From assembly GCA_030141605.1 (NCBI GenBank), contig JAQGDQ010000014.1, forward strand, positions 620,001-684,000: 64,000 bases of DNA. Reading direction: 5' to 3'. The DNA is from Tubiluchus corallicola. Taxonomy: Eukaryota > Priapulida > Priapulimorpha > Priapulimorphida > Tubiluchidae. Of this stretch, positions 34,834 through 52,713 are shown one piece after another. The translations under genes were made by a program, and so were the position numbers. Within the stretch, counting starts at the first letter, position 1, and every line of letters starts with the position of its first letter. Under the pieces are notes generated by a model. The model had not been told where the DNA came from. It did no database searches and saw nothing but the letters and a program-made list of their open reading frames with translations.

Positions 34834-35583
34834 ATGTATAGATCCTATAGAGGTACAGCATTGAGAAAAAAATTGCAAAAATGCCTTAAGAATAATCAAG
34901 AATACAACAAGATCATAAACCTAGAAACCTTTTCAAAAAAGCATAATTTTTTTCATTATTTTACATCACTTATGCACGAAGAAAAACGCAAACCGAGGCA
35001 AATAGTCCACTGCCATAATATAACTTGCATGTTAGCAAGATATTTCAAGACCTGTTGCAGCTCCACCCCTTTTTGATAGAAATTTTCATTTTTATGAAGG
35101 AAATTTTTATTGCAGGTGCAGTTTCGTTCTTTGCAGGATATTAAGTTTGCTGAACCAGCACTACCTTGTAATATTACAATGGAAATTAATTATACAGCTT
35201 GAAAAGCAGAGAAACAACACTTCAGCGTTAAGTTGCGCATGCGTAGAACTGTATAATCCCAAATTTGAGAGGAACAAGGTCTATGTTCCAGTATGTAACA
35301 AGTGTACCGTAACACCAGCCATGGTCCCTATATATTATAGACAAATGATCCTGAACGGTATTTGCTAGTTGGTTTATTGAGGAAGTTGCTGATTTTGCTA
35401 GCAGGGTAGGTAATTTTTGTCACAAGTTCAGCACACTATTAAAACGGTTGATTTGCCAGTGAAAGTGACAGGCAAAGAAGTGGAACATAAAGTGACTTTC
35501 TGTGAGCTGCTGCAGGAAGAAATTCCACAATCGAAAACTGACTTTCCTAAAGTGAAACAAGTTTATGTGAAGTGTTTAATATG
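34834..35583 (+). pseudogene. decayed coding stretch, identity unknown
   Basis: Protein-like readings follow one another in different frames: 34834-35076 (RSYRGTALRKKLQKCLKN...), about 35180-35368 (CVELYNPKFERNKVYVPVCN then KCTVTPAMVPIYYRQMI), and about 35430-35583 (HTIKTVDLPVKVTGKEVEHK then VTFCELLQEEIPQSKTDFPK), each ending in a stop. Composition and order suggest a broken gene or transposon ORF. I do not recognise the family, and intact exons were not found. Confidence 0.35.
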
Positions 35584-35626
35584 ATATTTAGAATCTATAG
35601 CAGTGAATTTACTGGAGCTTTTATTT

Positions 35627-35700
35627 AATTACTTATTTATTTATTTATTTATTTATTTATTATTTTATTTATTTATTTATTTATTTACTTATTTATTTAT
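35627..35700 (+). repeat. (TTTA)n microsatellite
   Basis: About 17 TTTA units with small interruptions, continuing as degenerate T-rich sequence to 35790. Confidence 0.9.
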
Positions 35701-35800
35701 ATGGTTAGTTAGTTAATCAATTAGACAATTAGTCAGTCAATTTATTTGTTTGTTTAGTTATTTATTGTTTATTTCTTTGTCTGTCTAACTGTCTGCCTAC

Positions 35801-35802
35801 CC

Positions 35803-35883
<81 letters not shown>
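35801..35883 (+). repeat. (TCTG)n microsatellite
   Basis: About 20 perfect TCTG units, about 400 bp before the first coding exon of the EGF gene. Confidence 0.95.
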
Positions 35884-35886
<3 letters not shown>

Positions 35887-36278
35887 TGCTTGTTTTTAAA
35901 ATATTAGTCTAAGCAGTCTAGTAAAGTTGAATTAAATAAAGTTTAAACTAAACTTAAGTTGAATTTGTTAGTCAAAAATCTGTGGTTCTTTTTTCGGCCA
36001 TCATTAAATTCAACATTTTGAAAAATTGGGTAATATATGATTTTTAAGTGATGTATTGGAAGCTTTTTTCAGATCCCCGTCATCAGCGTACTGTATTCCT
36101 GACTTGCTTTTGCTGTGCCTGACTACCTTATTACATTAGAAAGCAAAAGTTAATAGCTTTGCTGTGTCAACAATAATTAAGCAATCACTACTTTGTAAGA
36201 CTGCTAGGAAAAACATTATTTTGAAGAATTATTGTCATTTATTGACAGAAAAACTATTTTTCAGGTTACTGGATCAGA

Positions 36279-39200
36279 ATGAAAACACTTGTGCTTTTAC
36301 TCCTCACCGTGTCTGCCATAAACACGTCATCTGCTACCTACATAGGGCCACTACAACAGCAACAATATGGCCCACCAGCTTCAAGAGACGCATCAGGTGG
36401 TTATAGACCAAGAACACATGACGCCCAAGTACCTGCGCCCCCAAGTTATGCCCCTGGTGTGATTTACGCGTCAAGTTATGGAGCTGCCCCTACTTACGGA
36501 CCTGATTATGGTGGCGACCCTGGTTACCGAGCATTAGGTCCCAAGCATAGACCAGCTCATGGAACACCAAACCGGAAATCAAAGCCTGTAAATCCTAATT
36601 ATAGTAAGTATTACTTATTATATTCTATTTGCAATATATGTGCTTGTGACTGATTTTGAGTTTTACGATGAATTTTAACATTTCAGTTGTTAAGTTTTGT
36701 TAGTTTTCTGCATTACTATGCCGCCTTCGTCAGTACTAAATGCAGCCAAATTGCATGACACAGTGATACGAATTTATATTTACAATGCAGTTGTAGTGTA
36801 ACATTTTGACAAAAAATGAATTATGTGAAGGTAATTAAACAGGAGAAATCCCCTGCTGGTGGGGAAAATCTTTCTTTTTTCTTGAAAAGAAATACTAGCT
36901 ATCATTTCGGAATAGTTTAGCGGATTTTTTTACACCTATTATTAGAAACGCTAGGAAACACCTTCCCTAATTAAGCTTATTTTCTTGATTACCCTAACAA
37001 GCGTTGCTGCCTTGACTTGCGGAGACTCTATATATTTACCTTTGAATACTGATATTTTAACAACAAAGTGGCAAAATAATAGGAACTTACGCTCAAGGCG
37101 TGTGTCTGTTTGTGTAAAAGATTTTCATTTGCTTGTTTTTTTACTTTAACTGTACAGTAATACCGGCTAAAATGACAGCAACGTAGAATACGGAATTTTT
37201 CTGCGTGTTCTTGAAGAAAATTAGGGTGTAGTTAACGGGGAAAATTTTTTGATAAAGAATTCCAAAAGCAAGAGTCCAATGGGAAAACATTGGATTAGTA
37301 GGTAACTGTTCTGCATCCTTGGGAATGCTCTCGTTCTCTTATGTTATTCATTTCTTGCCTATCTATGGAGACGCGTACATATGTGCCTAAGAATACCTGT
37401 TACTATAATAATTTCTAACAGGTTTTACGGTGTTATTGCGATATTACATTACTTAAAGGTTAAGAATTACATATACGTTCAAATACTTCCTAATGTTATT
37501 GCGAGACAGCCTGTACATTTGCAAGCAGATTCGTTTCAGATATGTTCAACCTATGTAACTTACCTCTTATTTGGCTTTATAAACTCAGTGCTGATCGCAG
37601 AAGATTTTTTGTTCGTGCAGGAGAACGATTTTATAATTACGTCATCAAAACAAAATAACACTCCATGAAATTTAAAGATTTTTAAAAATGAAGCAAATAA
37701 ATGTATTTAGGCTTTAACGGAATGTGATGCAGACTGTTAAATGATTCGTCTAGGTTTTCCACAGTTTCATTAAGGGTTTATTTTTGAAGCAAGTCGACAA
37801 GTGAACCAAAATACCGTCAGTTATGGTATTTTTTCAAACTTATAAATTTGCTGTGATGGAGAACTGGATGTGTAGGATGATGCGCCTGGAAATCTGAACA
37901 TTCTTTGTGCAGAGTATATCATATAGACAAGTTATATAATATAGACAAGTTATATATATATGTAGCCCAGATTTTAGACAGGGTTCACTTTTCGAGACAA
38001 ACAAACACCAATTTGCGGGACCCATTGCTTTATATGTATTATTCGCGTATTGTTTGGTATTGGAATATGGATCGAATAACAGACATTCGTCATGCAAAAA
38101 TACGGTGGCTCTTTCATTGGGCCTTGTCAGCTTTATGTAATTTACAATATTATATTATCTCGTACCTTGTTATTACCTTGTATGTGTCGGGTGGCGCAGA
38201 GAAAATATGCTAAAGTTTACACTGCAACACTATTAGAAACGAGTTCCTACCAAGTCTAACTTTAGCAGGTTGATATTACATTACAATAGCATTTGACAGC
38301 GCAAGTGATAATAGTTTTAGTGTTTTTTAAGTTATGACTTTTGCATATTAAAAATTTAAATGAGAGAACAATACCAGCTAATCAGCAATTGAAAAGCGAC
38401 CAGGCTAAGATATTAAGCACCTAATACATGGCAGCAAAACAATAAAGAAATCAAATCAACTAGGTTACATCATAGTCTTCCCCACAAAAGATAAAGTATT
38501 GTTAAAAATTTGTTATCAGTAAAAAATGGAGCTTAATCGTCTGGACTACAGTGCCCGAAATTCCCTTAAAGCGAAAGTGTATAATGGCCGAACAGAACCA
38601 TTTGATGCAGAATAACCAAAGGCAAAAATTGCACTGTGCTGGGAATCAACTACTCCTTAAAAGAAGTGAGAAATACATCAGCTGTTGTGGAAGAAACGCC
38701 TTCGTCTAGCTTGCAGTGGAAATGATGGACACATACAGCATTGCTGTAAATTTTAACAATAGTGACTTGCAAAATGTTTTCTGGCATTTATTATTATTTT
38801 TTGACATATTGGTTTCAAACTTGTGTATTAATGGAAGAATCTAAGGAATTTCAGTATTTATGCGTAATCGTATATAACATCAGTGAGGTAATTTACAAGC
38901 AATTCTGTTGTTTTGTTCTTCTGGTGTCGTGACTAAAACTTCGGCACCTTTTTTGCAAAACCTAATGTATATACAAATTATCTATATTCTACCTTTAATA
39001 TTAAATATATATTAGATGTAACATTAAACCTTTTTAACGTATTTTTTACACACCACCAATGACATTTTTCAAATTGCCGGCTTTTCACCCAGAATTAAAA
39101 TAGACAGACAAATATATAATTAAGTAGTACGATTGCTTTTAAAGTTTTAAAAATTTTGGAGGCTAACATTTTCAGAATAGAACAGGCAATTAACAGAATT

Positions 39201-41922
39201 AAAAAAATTAATAAAGAAACACAGAAAGTACAGAAGGAATTTCTTTGTCGAAGTTTACGTTTGATAAGAAAAAAATTGGTCAATTAGTTTCCTTAGAATT
39301 TGTAATCACCTTTGCTTATTCAATAAATTCCTAGTGACTAGCTCTGGTGTTTACCAATCATAAGGTACTGTTTTAAGATCAATCCTGGTGGCTGATAACT
39401 AAAAAAGGACAATGCCCCTCTTCGCACGTACAAGTTGTAATTTTACAAAAATTTGTCCAAACGTGAATTTAACCGTGGGTGCGGAGTGTGAAATAAGGGA
39501 CAAAAAGCCAGATGCCAGTCAATTTAGAGGTGAACTATTGATTTTCAAGGGTAAAATTGTTGCTTATCCATATTCGTTCTTTAGTGAAACCTGATCTGAC
39601 AAAGAAGTTGTTAGTTTCGGTTGCCAAATTGAGGAAAATTAAAATTTATGAACCCTTTCCATCGTAATTATTTTTGCGTTAGAGCCAGTTTCACTAATTT
39701 GAAGTTTCAAAGTAACATCATAACTAAATTAACCTTCTTTTTAATTTTTCAAACAAGATCTATAAAAAGATTTGCATAGGTTTATTTAAAAATAATATTA
39801 TACATTTATTAAGTAATCATGTACTTGCATGATCTTGGCGTGACAGAATAATGTAATTGCATCTTTCCAGCAATTTATCAGTACCTATTAAATAATAATT
39901 TTCTTTAAAAAGGTTTCTGGCATTAAAAGCTAGAAATCAGAAACTTGATCCGAAGTGGTACTGACAAACCACTGCTACAGCAGTGTCTAGTTTTTTGCCG
40001 AATTACTGCTGTGTTTACTTGTCTGAAGGGCAGATTTATTTTACAATTCTGCCAGTCCAATGTCCACACCAGACGTGATGGACATATAATGATGATGAAA
40101 TTAGAAGTTGTATATTGCATAACAGTACGTTGAGGAGTTGGAAAAAATCGTTTAGTTAAAGTTAAAATAACTTGTTATTTCTACAACTAAAAACTGGCAA
40201 CAAAAGCTGGAATACCACTTGGAAAATCATACATAAGTTTATCAGCGGCGTTTTAAGTAACTGCCTTACTCGTTATCGGACTTGGGAAAATTTTACATTT
40301 GCAAAAAAATATAATCTAGTCATATGTAAAATCTATACAATGTGTTACTACATTTGCTGCACATACAACCAATGTAATATGTTGCTCCGTTTGCTGCATA
40401 TACAGTCAATATAATGTGTTGATGTATGCTGCACATACAGTCAATATAATATGTTGCTAAATTTGCGCTGCACATACAACCAATGTAATATGTTGCTCCG
40501 TTTGCTGCAAATACAGTCAATATAATGTGTTGCTAAATTTGCGCTGCGTATACACTCAATAATAACGCGTTGTTATATTTGCTGAACATGCAGCAATACA
40601 TTATACATGTACTGACTGTATATATGATGAGATTATATGTCTGGAGATATAAAAATTATCCAGTTTAATAACGAGTTAAGCAGTTACGTCGCTAAGAAAC
40701 TATAGGATTAGCTAAGAATGTTGCCATTTTATTTGCAGATCCATGTATCCATGGATATGGGAATCCATGTAAAAATGGCGGTAAATGCAATTTCGACGGG
40801 GAGTCCATTCAATGCACCTGCCACTTTGGCTATGATGGAGCAAGATGTGAAGTAGAAACCAATCCTTGTACACCCAGTCCATGCCAATATGGAGGTCAGT
40901 TATGTGAAAATGCCGACTTTTAATACAAAGACGCTGACACAAATATTAGCCCCTTAAAAGGATGTTTGTAAGCTCTTGCATTAACAGAAGTAAGGTGCTA
41001 GCTCGTATGTATAGTTGTAAAATGACGAGAAATGTAAAATTGTGTTGAAAATTTAATTTCAGTTAGTACTTTGCACTATTTTATTGAGCATTATAGACAT
41101 GTGTATGAAATATATAAAGTTTTTACAAGCATTATACTGTAATACGGTATTGCCGTTCACTTCGTGTTATTGCAAAATGTCAGAGAAACGAAAAAAGACA
41201 ATTTTTACAAGGTACACAGTTTTCCTCTTTTGTATTTTGCTGTACGGTTCAATAAACAATATCTGCTATCTGAGGACTCACCAGAATCCAGTGTACTCCA
41301 TGCTGGTTCTACGGAACAGGTGCTGAGGTGTCAATCACACCTCTCCATTCCATACCACCTACTTATAGCTCCTATGCTGATGTGCAATGGCTTCGTAATG
41401 GGGGGGGGGTGAAAATAAATGGTAATTCAATTAGTGCTTTTAAACAATTAGAGATAAGCTACTAATATGGTGAAGCCACGAGTCTTACCATTCTCAAAGC
41501 TATGCAGCTTTTAGGTTTTAATTCATCAAATGTGTCATTTGCTACAGGTACTTGCAATCGTGCTGATGACGAGACTAAATACGTTTGCACATGCCCTTAT
41601 AACAGGGCGGGTGTTCATTGCGAAATTGAGGTTAACCCTTGCACTCCAAATCCGTGCAGGAATGGCGGAACGTGCAATAAAGGTGAAACAGGTAAGCCAA
41701 CGTTTGTAGATTTCGGCTAGGTTTCCGTGTAGGAAATCACGAAATGTTGGAGACACACACATGAAGATACATGATGTGTCTGAACAATGTAGTAGAGTTT
41801 ACAATACATTTAATAGATAATTCAGAACGCACTATTACAAGCGTGTCTTGAGAGTTATGACATGGCGGAGATTACCCCCTAGTATGCATGCGCATATTAA
41901 ATAGTTACTGAGATATTATTAC

Positions 41923-41965
<43 letters not shown>

Positions 41966-41977
41966 GCACGTGCGTGC

Positions 41978-42013
<36 letters not shown>

Positions 42014-43520
42014 ATATAAATCGTTTCTACTGGCTACAGATATTAATAATATTATTACTAATTCACAAATTCCGTGTATAAGGACTACAGCGGCTACACT
42101 TCCATTGGTCCAGGTTGCATGCACGAATACTCGATCCAGGTAATAAAGTCACACGTAAAAAAGTCACAGAAAAAAGTCACAGGAAAAAGGCACAGAAAAA
42201 ATAATGCTAACCCTAACACCTAAACCTAATCCTGATCCTAAACAGGCAAAATTATTTGTAACTTTTTTCCTTTGACTTTTTCCCCAGCCAAAATTGTGAC
42301 TTTTTCTGTGTTTTTTTTACCTATGACATTTTGCCGGTCACTCATGCAGCTCGTCGTGAGTTCTTGTAGGATCTTTATTTAACTTCTCTTAAGGCTTTAA
42401 GGTAGGACATGATCCAAATCACGACTCATTCGGATGCTGTTTTTCTTGATGTTGTTGTTCGAGGTGCCTTTTGAAAAAAGCCTATGATTCCAGGAATAAG
42501 CAATGGGTTGCCATTAAATTGCACACAAATATACTAGAATGAATTCTGAATTGATTGATAAGTCAGATTTTTAATTCACCGTATAGAAATCAATATGACG
42601 GCATTGGCGTCTGCGAATAAGTATAGTAGATTGAGTGAATCAGTCAACTAATAGTTCGAGTCAAACTTGTTCGACAATAGAAAGACAAGTAAGTATCAGT
42701 GATGCTTGAAGTACCAATGTTCCTTAAACACCTAAACATAATCTTGAAGTCTAGAACAATTATAGCATTTACTGAGCTGCTGCTGTATACAACACTTACA
42801 AAGTTACTAAGAATGAAACAAAATTATTTTAGTGTTACTGAAAAGTTTCAAAACGCCTGTTCAGGTTTTTCTTTCAAATGTGCCACAGTATTCTATACAT
42901 GGTACATAATTTGCATTGTATGGACTTCGTATGTAGATGTGTATGCAATGGTTTTAGTGAGTGGTTTAGATTGCACATTGCACAATGTCTAGTACTGCGT
43001 TGAAGTCTTGGTTCGACACCAGCAGGTGCCAGCGTCGACGTCATGCAAGGCATGTACCCTCCACTCCATTCATTATCGGCCCATAGTAAATGTTAAAATT
43101 TCTCAGTCTTGATACCAATTAAAAATGCAGCTGTTATTAAAGTTAGTCGCCGAGGAGAAATTCCTCACCCGAGAACATTATAAATTATTTTCGATTTGAA
43201 GGTCCGTAATCTGTCCCAGGGTTAGACCGTTGGAGCGCAAGCTTTTTGGCGGCGGCTACATTGGGCGGTGTTTGACACACATATGCACGCACACACCCTC
43301 ATTCACAACACACACACACACACACACGCATCTTTAAGTCTGAACTTCGTTTTAAGTTTTTAGGGCTAGGGAAAATTCGGACGGCTGCTGCAGTGCAAAT
43401 GCTTGTCATAATGTATGATAATTGTCCCCAATGCACAAAATTGAGAACGATTATTATTTTTTATTTAAGTTGTCAGACTACAGACTACAAGTCAAGCTAC
43501 AAATCACACACGCACGCGCA

Positions 43521-43580
<60 letters not shown>

Positions 43581-46038
43581 GCGCGCACACACACACACAC
43601 ATATTTATATATGATTTGTTGCCTGTAGCACTGTAGCAACGATTTTAATAAGTACGTAGCTCTACAAAATTTCATGATTTCTTACACGGAAACCTAGCAT
43701 AGATTTCTTTATGATTGGCGTTTTGCATACCCCTTCTGCAAAGCCAAAACATTTTAAGTACTGTAGGTCCGTTAAATGGCATAAAAATTTTCATTAATTG
43801 TAGTAAACTAAACACTGTACTGCATTACTACGATACATTGGTTTACTACGGTCTACAAACTTTGGAGTGCGGCAGTCCCAGTAATAATAAGCATAAACAG
43901 CAGAAAATCTCTGACACGAAAATGCTGCCATCTGCAGCCACAAATTGAAAACACTAAAGATTGATCAAACCAAATCTGTGAGTAAATACATTATCAAAGC
44001 ACAACTCATATTGTTCTCTCCCCGTGTTTATTCTGCTAGAGCTAAAAGCACATGTAACGCAATATGTGTCAACATAATATCCAGGGCATTGCCGGTTGTA
44101 CTGAAAAAGGTAAATTGAATGTAATTGCTGTTTGTTTGGTTGTTTCAGAAAATACCTACGTATGCACGTGCCCGTATAAATGGACTGGTTATCATTGTGA
44201 AGTATTCGTTGACGTGTGCTACCATAATCCATGCCTTCACGGGGGAACTTGTAATAAAGATGAGCATGAGACTGGTTTCGTGTGCACTTGTAATTACGGT
44301 TGGACTGGCCCTAGGTGCGAATATAAACAGCAAAAACCATTATCGAAAGGTAAATAAATAACTGCACATTTTACAATAAACGCAATGGTGAAAATGAAAG
44401 TCATGCAGCTATATGAACATTAAGTAGAAGCATAATGTAGGAATTGAAAACATTAAAACGTAAACCCTTTTATGACTTTATGGAAATCTACATTTATCCA
44501 GATAAAGTATTAAAAATATTTAACTTTAACAAAATCTATTTTTCTCATTTTGTAAAGGCACACGATATACTGCGCCATATCAAAGGTCCAATCAAGGCCC
44601 CCAAGGACCTTATATAACAGAAGTATATAAGAAGCCAAAAAAATTACGGGGAAGCAGCTACGGCCCACCTCCTGTATATCAAATTGAAGAAAGAGCGAAA
44701 CCGCATAATGTACACCCTGAACCAAAATATCCTCAACAAGTGAAAGTCGAAGCTCCTCAACCAAGAAGGAAGCATCAGCCAGCTCCAAAACCTCCAGAGA
44801 GACACCGGTCAGCATTCGATCCGAATGGCTTTGAACCTGTATATGTTCCTCTTCTGCCATTGAACTATGACGACACTGCTCCACAAGTTCCATTTCATGA
44901 TCCTCGCAAGTCACAAAAATCACCTGAGTTTAAAGGTGAGCAACCACGATACGAGGAACCGTCATTTGAGTTAAGAGCACCTGATGATACCTACCATCCA
45001 TTGAAAACAGCAAGATCACAACCAGGCCCTATCAGGCGAGAAGAAAACGATGGTTATATTCCAGGCGTAAAAGCAGATGTAGATCCACACTTTCGACCCC
45101 CTAAATACAAAGACCCTGCAGTACGGAGGCGTGGCCAAAGGTCTCGTCCAGTTTCTGGGAGAAGAATACATGGCCAGAACAACATGCCGGATCTACACGC
45201 AAATGTAAAACCTCCATTTCGGCCAACTCCACACAAACCACCTGCTGTTTCAAGCAGACCACGTCCGCACCTTAGTACCAGCAGGCGACGGCCTGGTGAA
45301 GGTTACATATCTAATTTAAAAGCAGAAATTGAACCAACATTTGGTCACATTGATTACGAAGTGCCTACTGTTCCAAAATCTAGACAACCTCTTCAACCAG
45401 GATATCACCTACAACTTGACCTACAAGAACAACAGCCTGAGACTAGAGGTTATCCTCAAGAACATCAGCTAAGATCACCACCAAGATACCCGGAACGTGT
45501 CATACCAAGGGTTCAGATAAATGCAATAGTCAATGATGGCAGGTATCCAGGACCCATCCAGGCACGTTTTCATGGAACACGTCTTGAAGAGGGCACTCAA
45601 GAACAAGAGCCTAGACCACTTGTGATTTCACAACAAGACTATGATCCAGTGTCCGTCTATGAGGACAGAGAAGTTGCTCCAGCTGCAACACGACATGCTA
45701 AACGAAGGAACATTGACACACAGGCTTATCCTTACAAACTTCTAGTTCCAGTTTCACAGGGTCGGCAGCCACCCTCTCACGAACTTCCTCCAAAACCGAA
45801 TAAAGAAGCTTTTGCTTTGTATGAACCTATTAATGATCCCAGTATTTTTGTGGATGGTGTCAGGTTTGGACTGGATGCCGATCATGCAAGACAATTACCA
45901 CCACCATCAACTCGAGGGCAGCCAAAGGTTGCTCAGTCTAGTAAAAGAAAGTCAGAAGTTACTCGAGATCCCTATTCCTATGTTCCCGTGAATGATCAAG
46001 ACATTAGATTCTTTAACCCTGCGAAACAGTACACATGA
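36279..46038 (+). CDS. secreted four-EGF protein with long proline-rich C-terminal region (768 aa)
   Basis: Exons 36265-36603 (ATG 36279), 40739-40894, 41548-41691, 44149-44349, 44558-46038. Coding sum 2307 nt; every intron is phase 1. Residues 1-19 form a signal peptide ([19 protein letters not shown]). A Pro/Tyr/Gly-rich stretch (20-108) follows, then EGF repeats at about 109-147, 149-185, 187-222 and 224-262, each with six Cys (e.g. [30 protein letters not shown]). Two introns cut inside EGF2 and EGF3. The last exon (from 276) is Pro/Arg/Tyr-rich with three repeats of about 40 residues starting at 441, 484 and 524 ([16 protein letters not shown]-like). There is no membrane segment, so an extracellular matrix, cuticle or adhesive role is plausible but inferred. 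An acceptor 14 bp before the ATG implies a non-coding first exon or a trans-spliced leader. No named family is recognised for the whole protein. Confidence 0.88.
36604..40738 (+). other. intron 1 (coding) of the EGF gene
   Basis: A 4.1-kb intron without a supported gene. Short ORFs here lack borders. It holds a (TA)-rich patch near 37920-37970 and the minisatellite near 40350. Confidence 0.6.
40350..40580 (+). repeat. minisatellite of about 37-39-bp units
   Basis: About six imperfect units of the form TTTGCTGCACATACAACCAA ... ATGTTGCTCCG / ATGTTGCTAAA, the two end variants partly alternating. It lies just upstream of EGF exon 2. Confidence 0.85.
41230..41547 (+). pseudogene. broken Ig-like domain inside EGF-gene intron 2
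   Basis: Fragments in three frames read, in order, [65 protein letters not shown], a TAA stop, then [13 protein letters not shown]. This is the layout of an I-set immunoglobulin domain (first Cys in LRCQ, core Trp in VQWLRNG, then SLTI before the second Cys). A G10 run at 41401-41410 lies exactly at one of the frame breaks. The region abuts the acceptor of EGF exon 3. It is either a decayed exon of this gene or an inserted gene fragment; unsplicable as it stands. Confidence 0.6.
41932..42009. repeat. perfectly self-complementary (AC)n-(GCAC)n-(GT)n microsatellite
   Basis: About 15 CA units, then CGCACGCACGTGCGTGCG (its own reverse complement, centred on CACGTG at about 41970), then about 14 GT units. 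It could form a 36-bp hairpin or Z-DNA. It lies in EGF-gene intron 3. Confidence 0.95.
42138..42335 (+). mobile_element. MITE-like element, family A, longest copy
   Basis: Begins ATCCAGGTAATAAAGTCACA, with AAAAAGTCACAG repeated several times, a GCTAACCCTAACACCTAAAC-type core, then TGACTTTTTCCCCAGCCAAA ... CCTATGACATTTTGCCGGTCA as the inverted end. Related to copies at 3170 and 28603. Confidence 0.6.
43306..43602 (+). repeat. two (CA)n microsatellites in EGF-gene intron 3
   Basis: A short (CA)11 tract at about 43306-43328 and a longer (CA)n tract at 43507-43602 with ACGCACGCGCGCAC interruptions. The His/Thr and Val/Cys ORFs here are artefacts. Confidence 0.9.
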
Positions 46039-46540
46039 AGCTTTATAAAAATTGCTCATTGACTGATTCGGCTGAGAAAAATTGTAGTAGAAAGCGTATG
46101 CGTATATTTTCTGTGTGGTTTTGATTATACGTTGACTTTTTTATAGATTTTTAAAGTAGGACCTACAAAACGCGTGAACAATGGCACTTCGGTGTACTAA
46201 TTCTTTACGCAATTGTGATTTTTGTATTTTTGTACGAGAATTATGCCGTCTTTTATGCCTGATTCTTAATGAGTCGTGCCTGCGAAAACGTAGCTGATGT
46301 TTCAGTAAAAATCTAGTTCTAGATGAAAACAGAGACGATGGAAATTATGTTGACTATGCTAAAACATTAAGATTCTAACTTTTGTTATTTAACCGTTGTT
46401 AGTTTTAACAATAATTATTTATTTTGTGAATTTAATAATGTTTTAGCGGCTTTTAATTGCTTGGAATGAGTTGCTGTAGTACATGTATGTAGTTCAGGAG
46501 TATCTATTTGCTTATTCATAGGTGATAATTTTATCCGAAC

Positions 46541-46546
46541 AATAAA
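46541..46546 (+). promoter_or_regulatory. polyadenylation signal of the EGF gene
   Basis: AATAAA about 500 bp past the stop codon, with a T/G-rich stretch after it. It implies a 3' UTR of about 0.5 kb and leaves about 400 bp to the next promoter. Confidence 0.6.
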
Positions 46547-46933
46547 ATTTCCATAAGAGGGTTTATGTACCGTATATCACTATTTCTATTTCGTTGCTCC
46601 TAACTTTTAAATGTATTAATCTATTATATCTTTATAATCTATCAAATTTAATAAGGTAATTTTTGCAAAATATGCTTTCACAAGCTAACAAAGTCTATGA
46701 ATACAAAAAGTTCAGTAAACTTTTTACTAGAAAGGAGTCTAAATGTACTACATACTCTTAAAACATTTTTATAATATTTTATCGTATTGTTCTTGAAGTA
46801 AAAAGGCGCAGATTGTTACATCACAAAACAATCACAAGGAATTCGACGTGTGGAAAAAATTTTTAGATTCTAGCGTCCGTTTCGAGTGAAATTCCATGTT
46901 GCACACATCAAAAATAAACCTTGAGCTGTAGAT

Positions 46934-46950
46934 TATAAAACGTGACGTCA
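46934..46950 (+). promoter_or_regulatory. TATA box with adjacent CRE-type site
   Basis: TATAAAA (46934-46940) is followed at once by CGTGACGTCA, which contains a full palindromic CRE (TGACGTCA, 46943-46950). The ATG of the membrane-protein gene is at 46982, so transcription would start near 46965 with a very short leader. The CRE suggests CREB/ATF-type control (inferred). Confidence 0.6.
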
Positions 46951-46981
46951 GAGACTGTGCAAGGCGTAAATTAAATTAAAT

Positions 46982-52485
<5,504 letters not shown>

Positions 52486-52707
52486 CTGTCATGAGTAAGA
52501 AGAGTGAGAAAAGATTATGATCACTGCCACTTTGTAAAAACATGTGTTTGTTGATTAGAAATAAGTAGTTTTTTGCTTTCAAAACGACAACTACCACAGT
52601 GTCAGTCCAAAGAAACAGTTCCGAAAATGGAAACCTGGAACAAATAGTTCATAGTTGTATCAGTATTAGCATTATTAGTTTCTCTGTTATTTTTTATCTT
52701 TTATGTT

Positions 52708-52713
52708 AATAAA
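52708..52713 (+). promoter_or_regulatory. polyadenylation signal of the membrane-protein gene
   Basis: AATAAA 223 bp beyond the stop codon. It is close to the LINE debris that begins near 52985. Confidence 0.6.
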
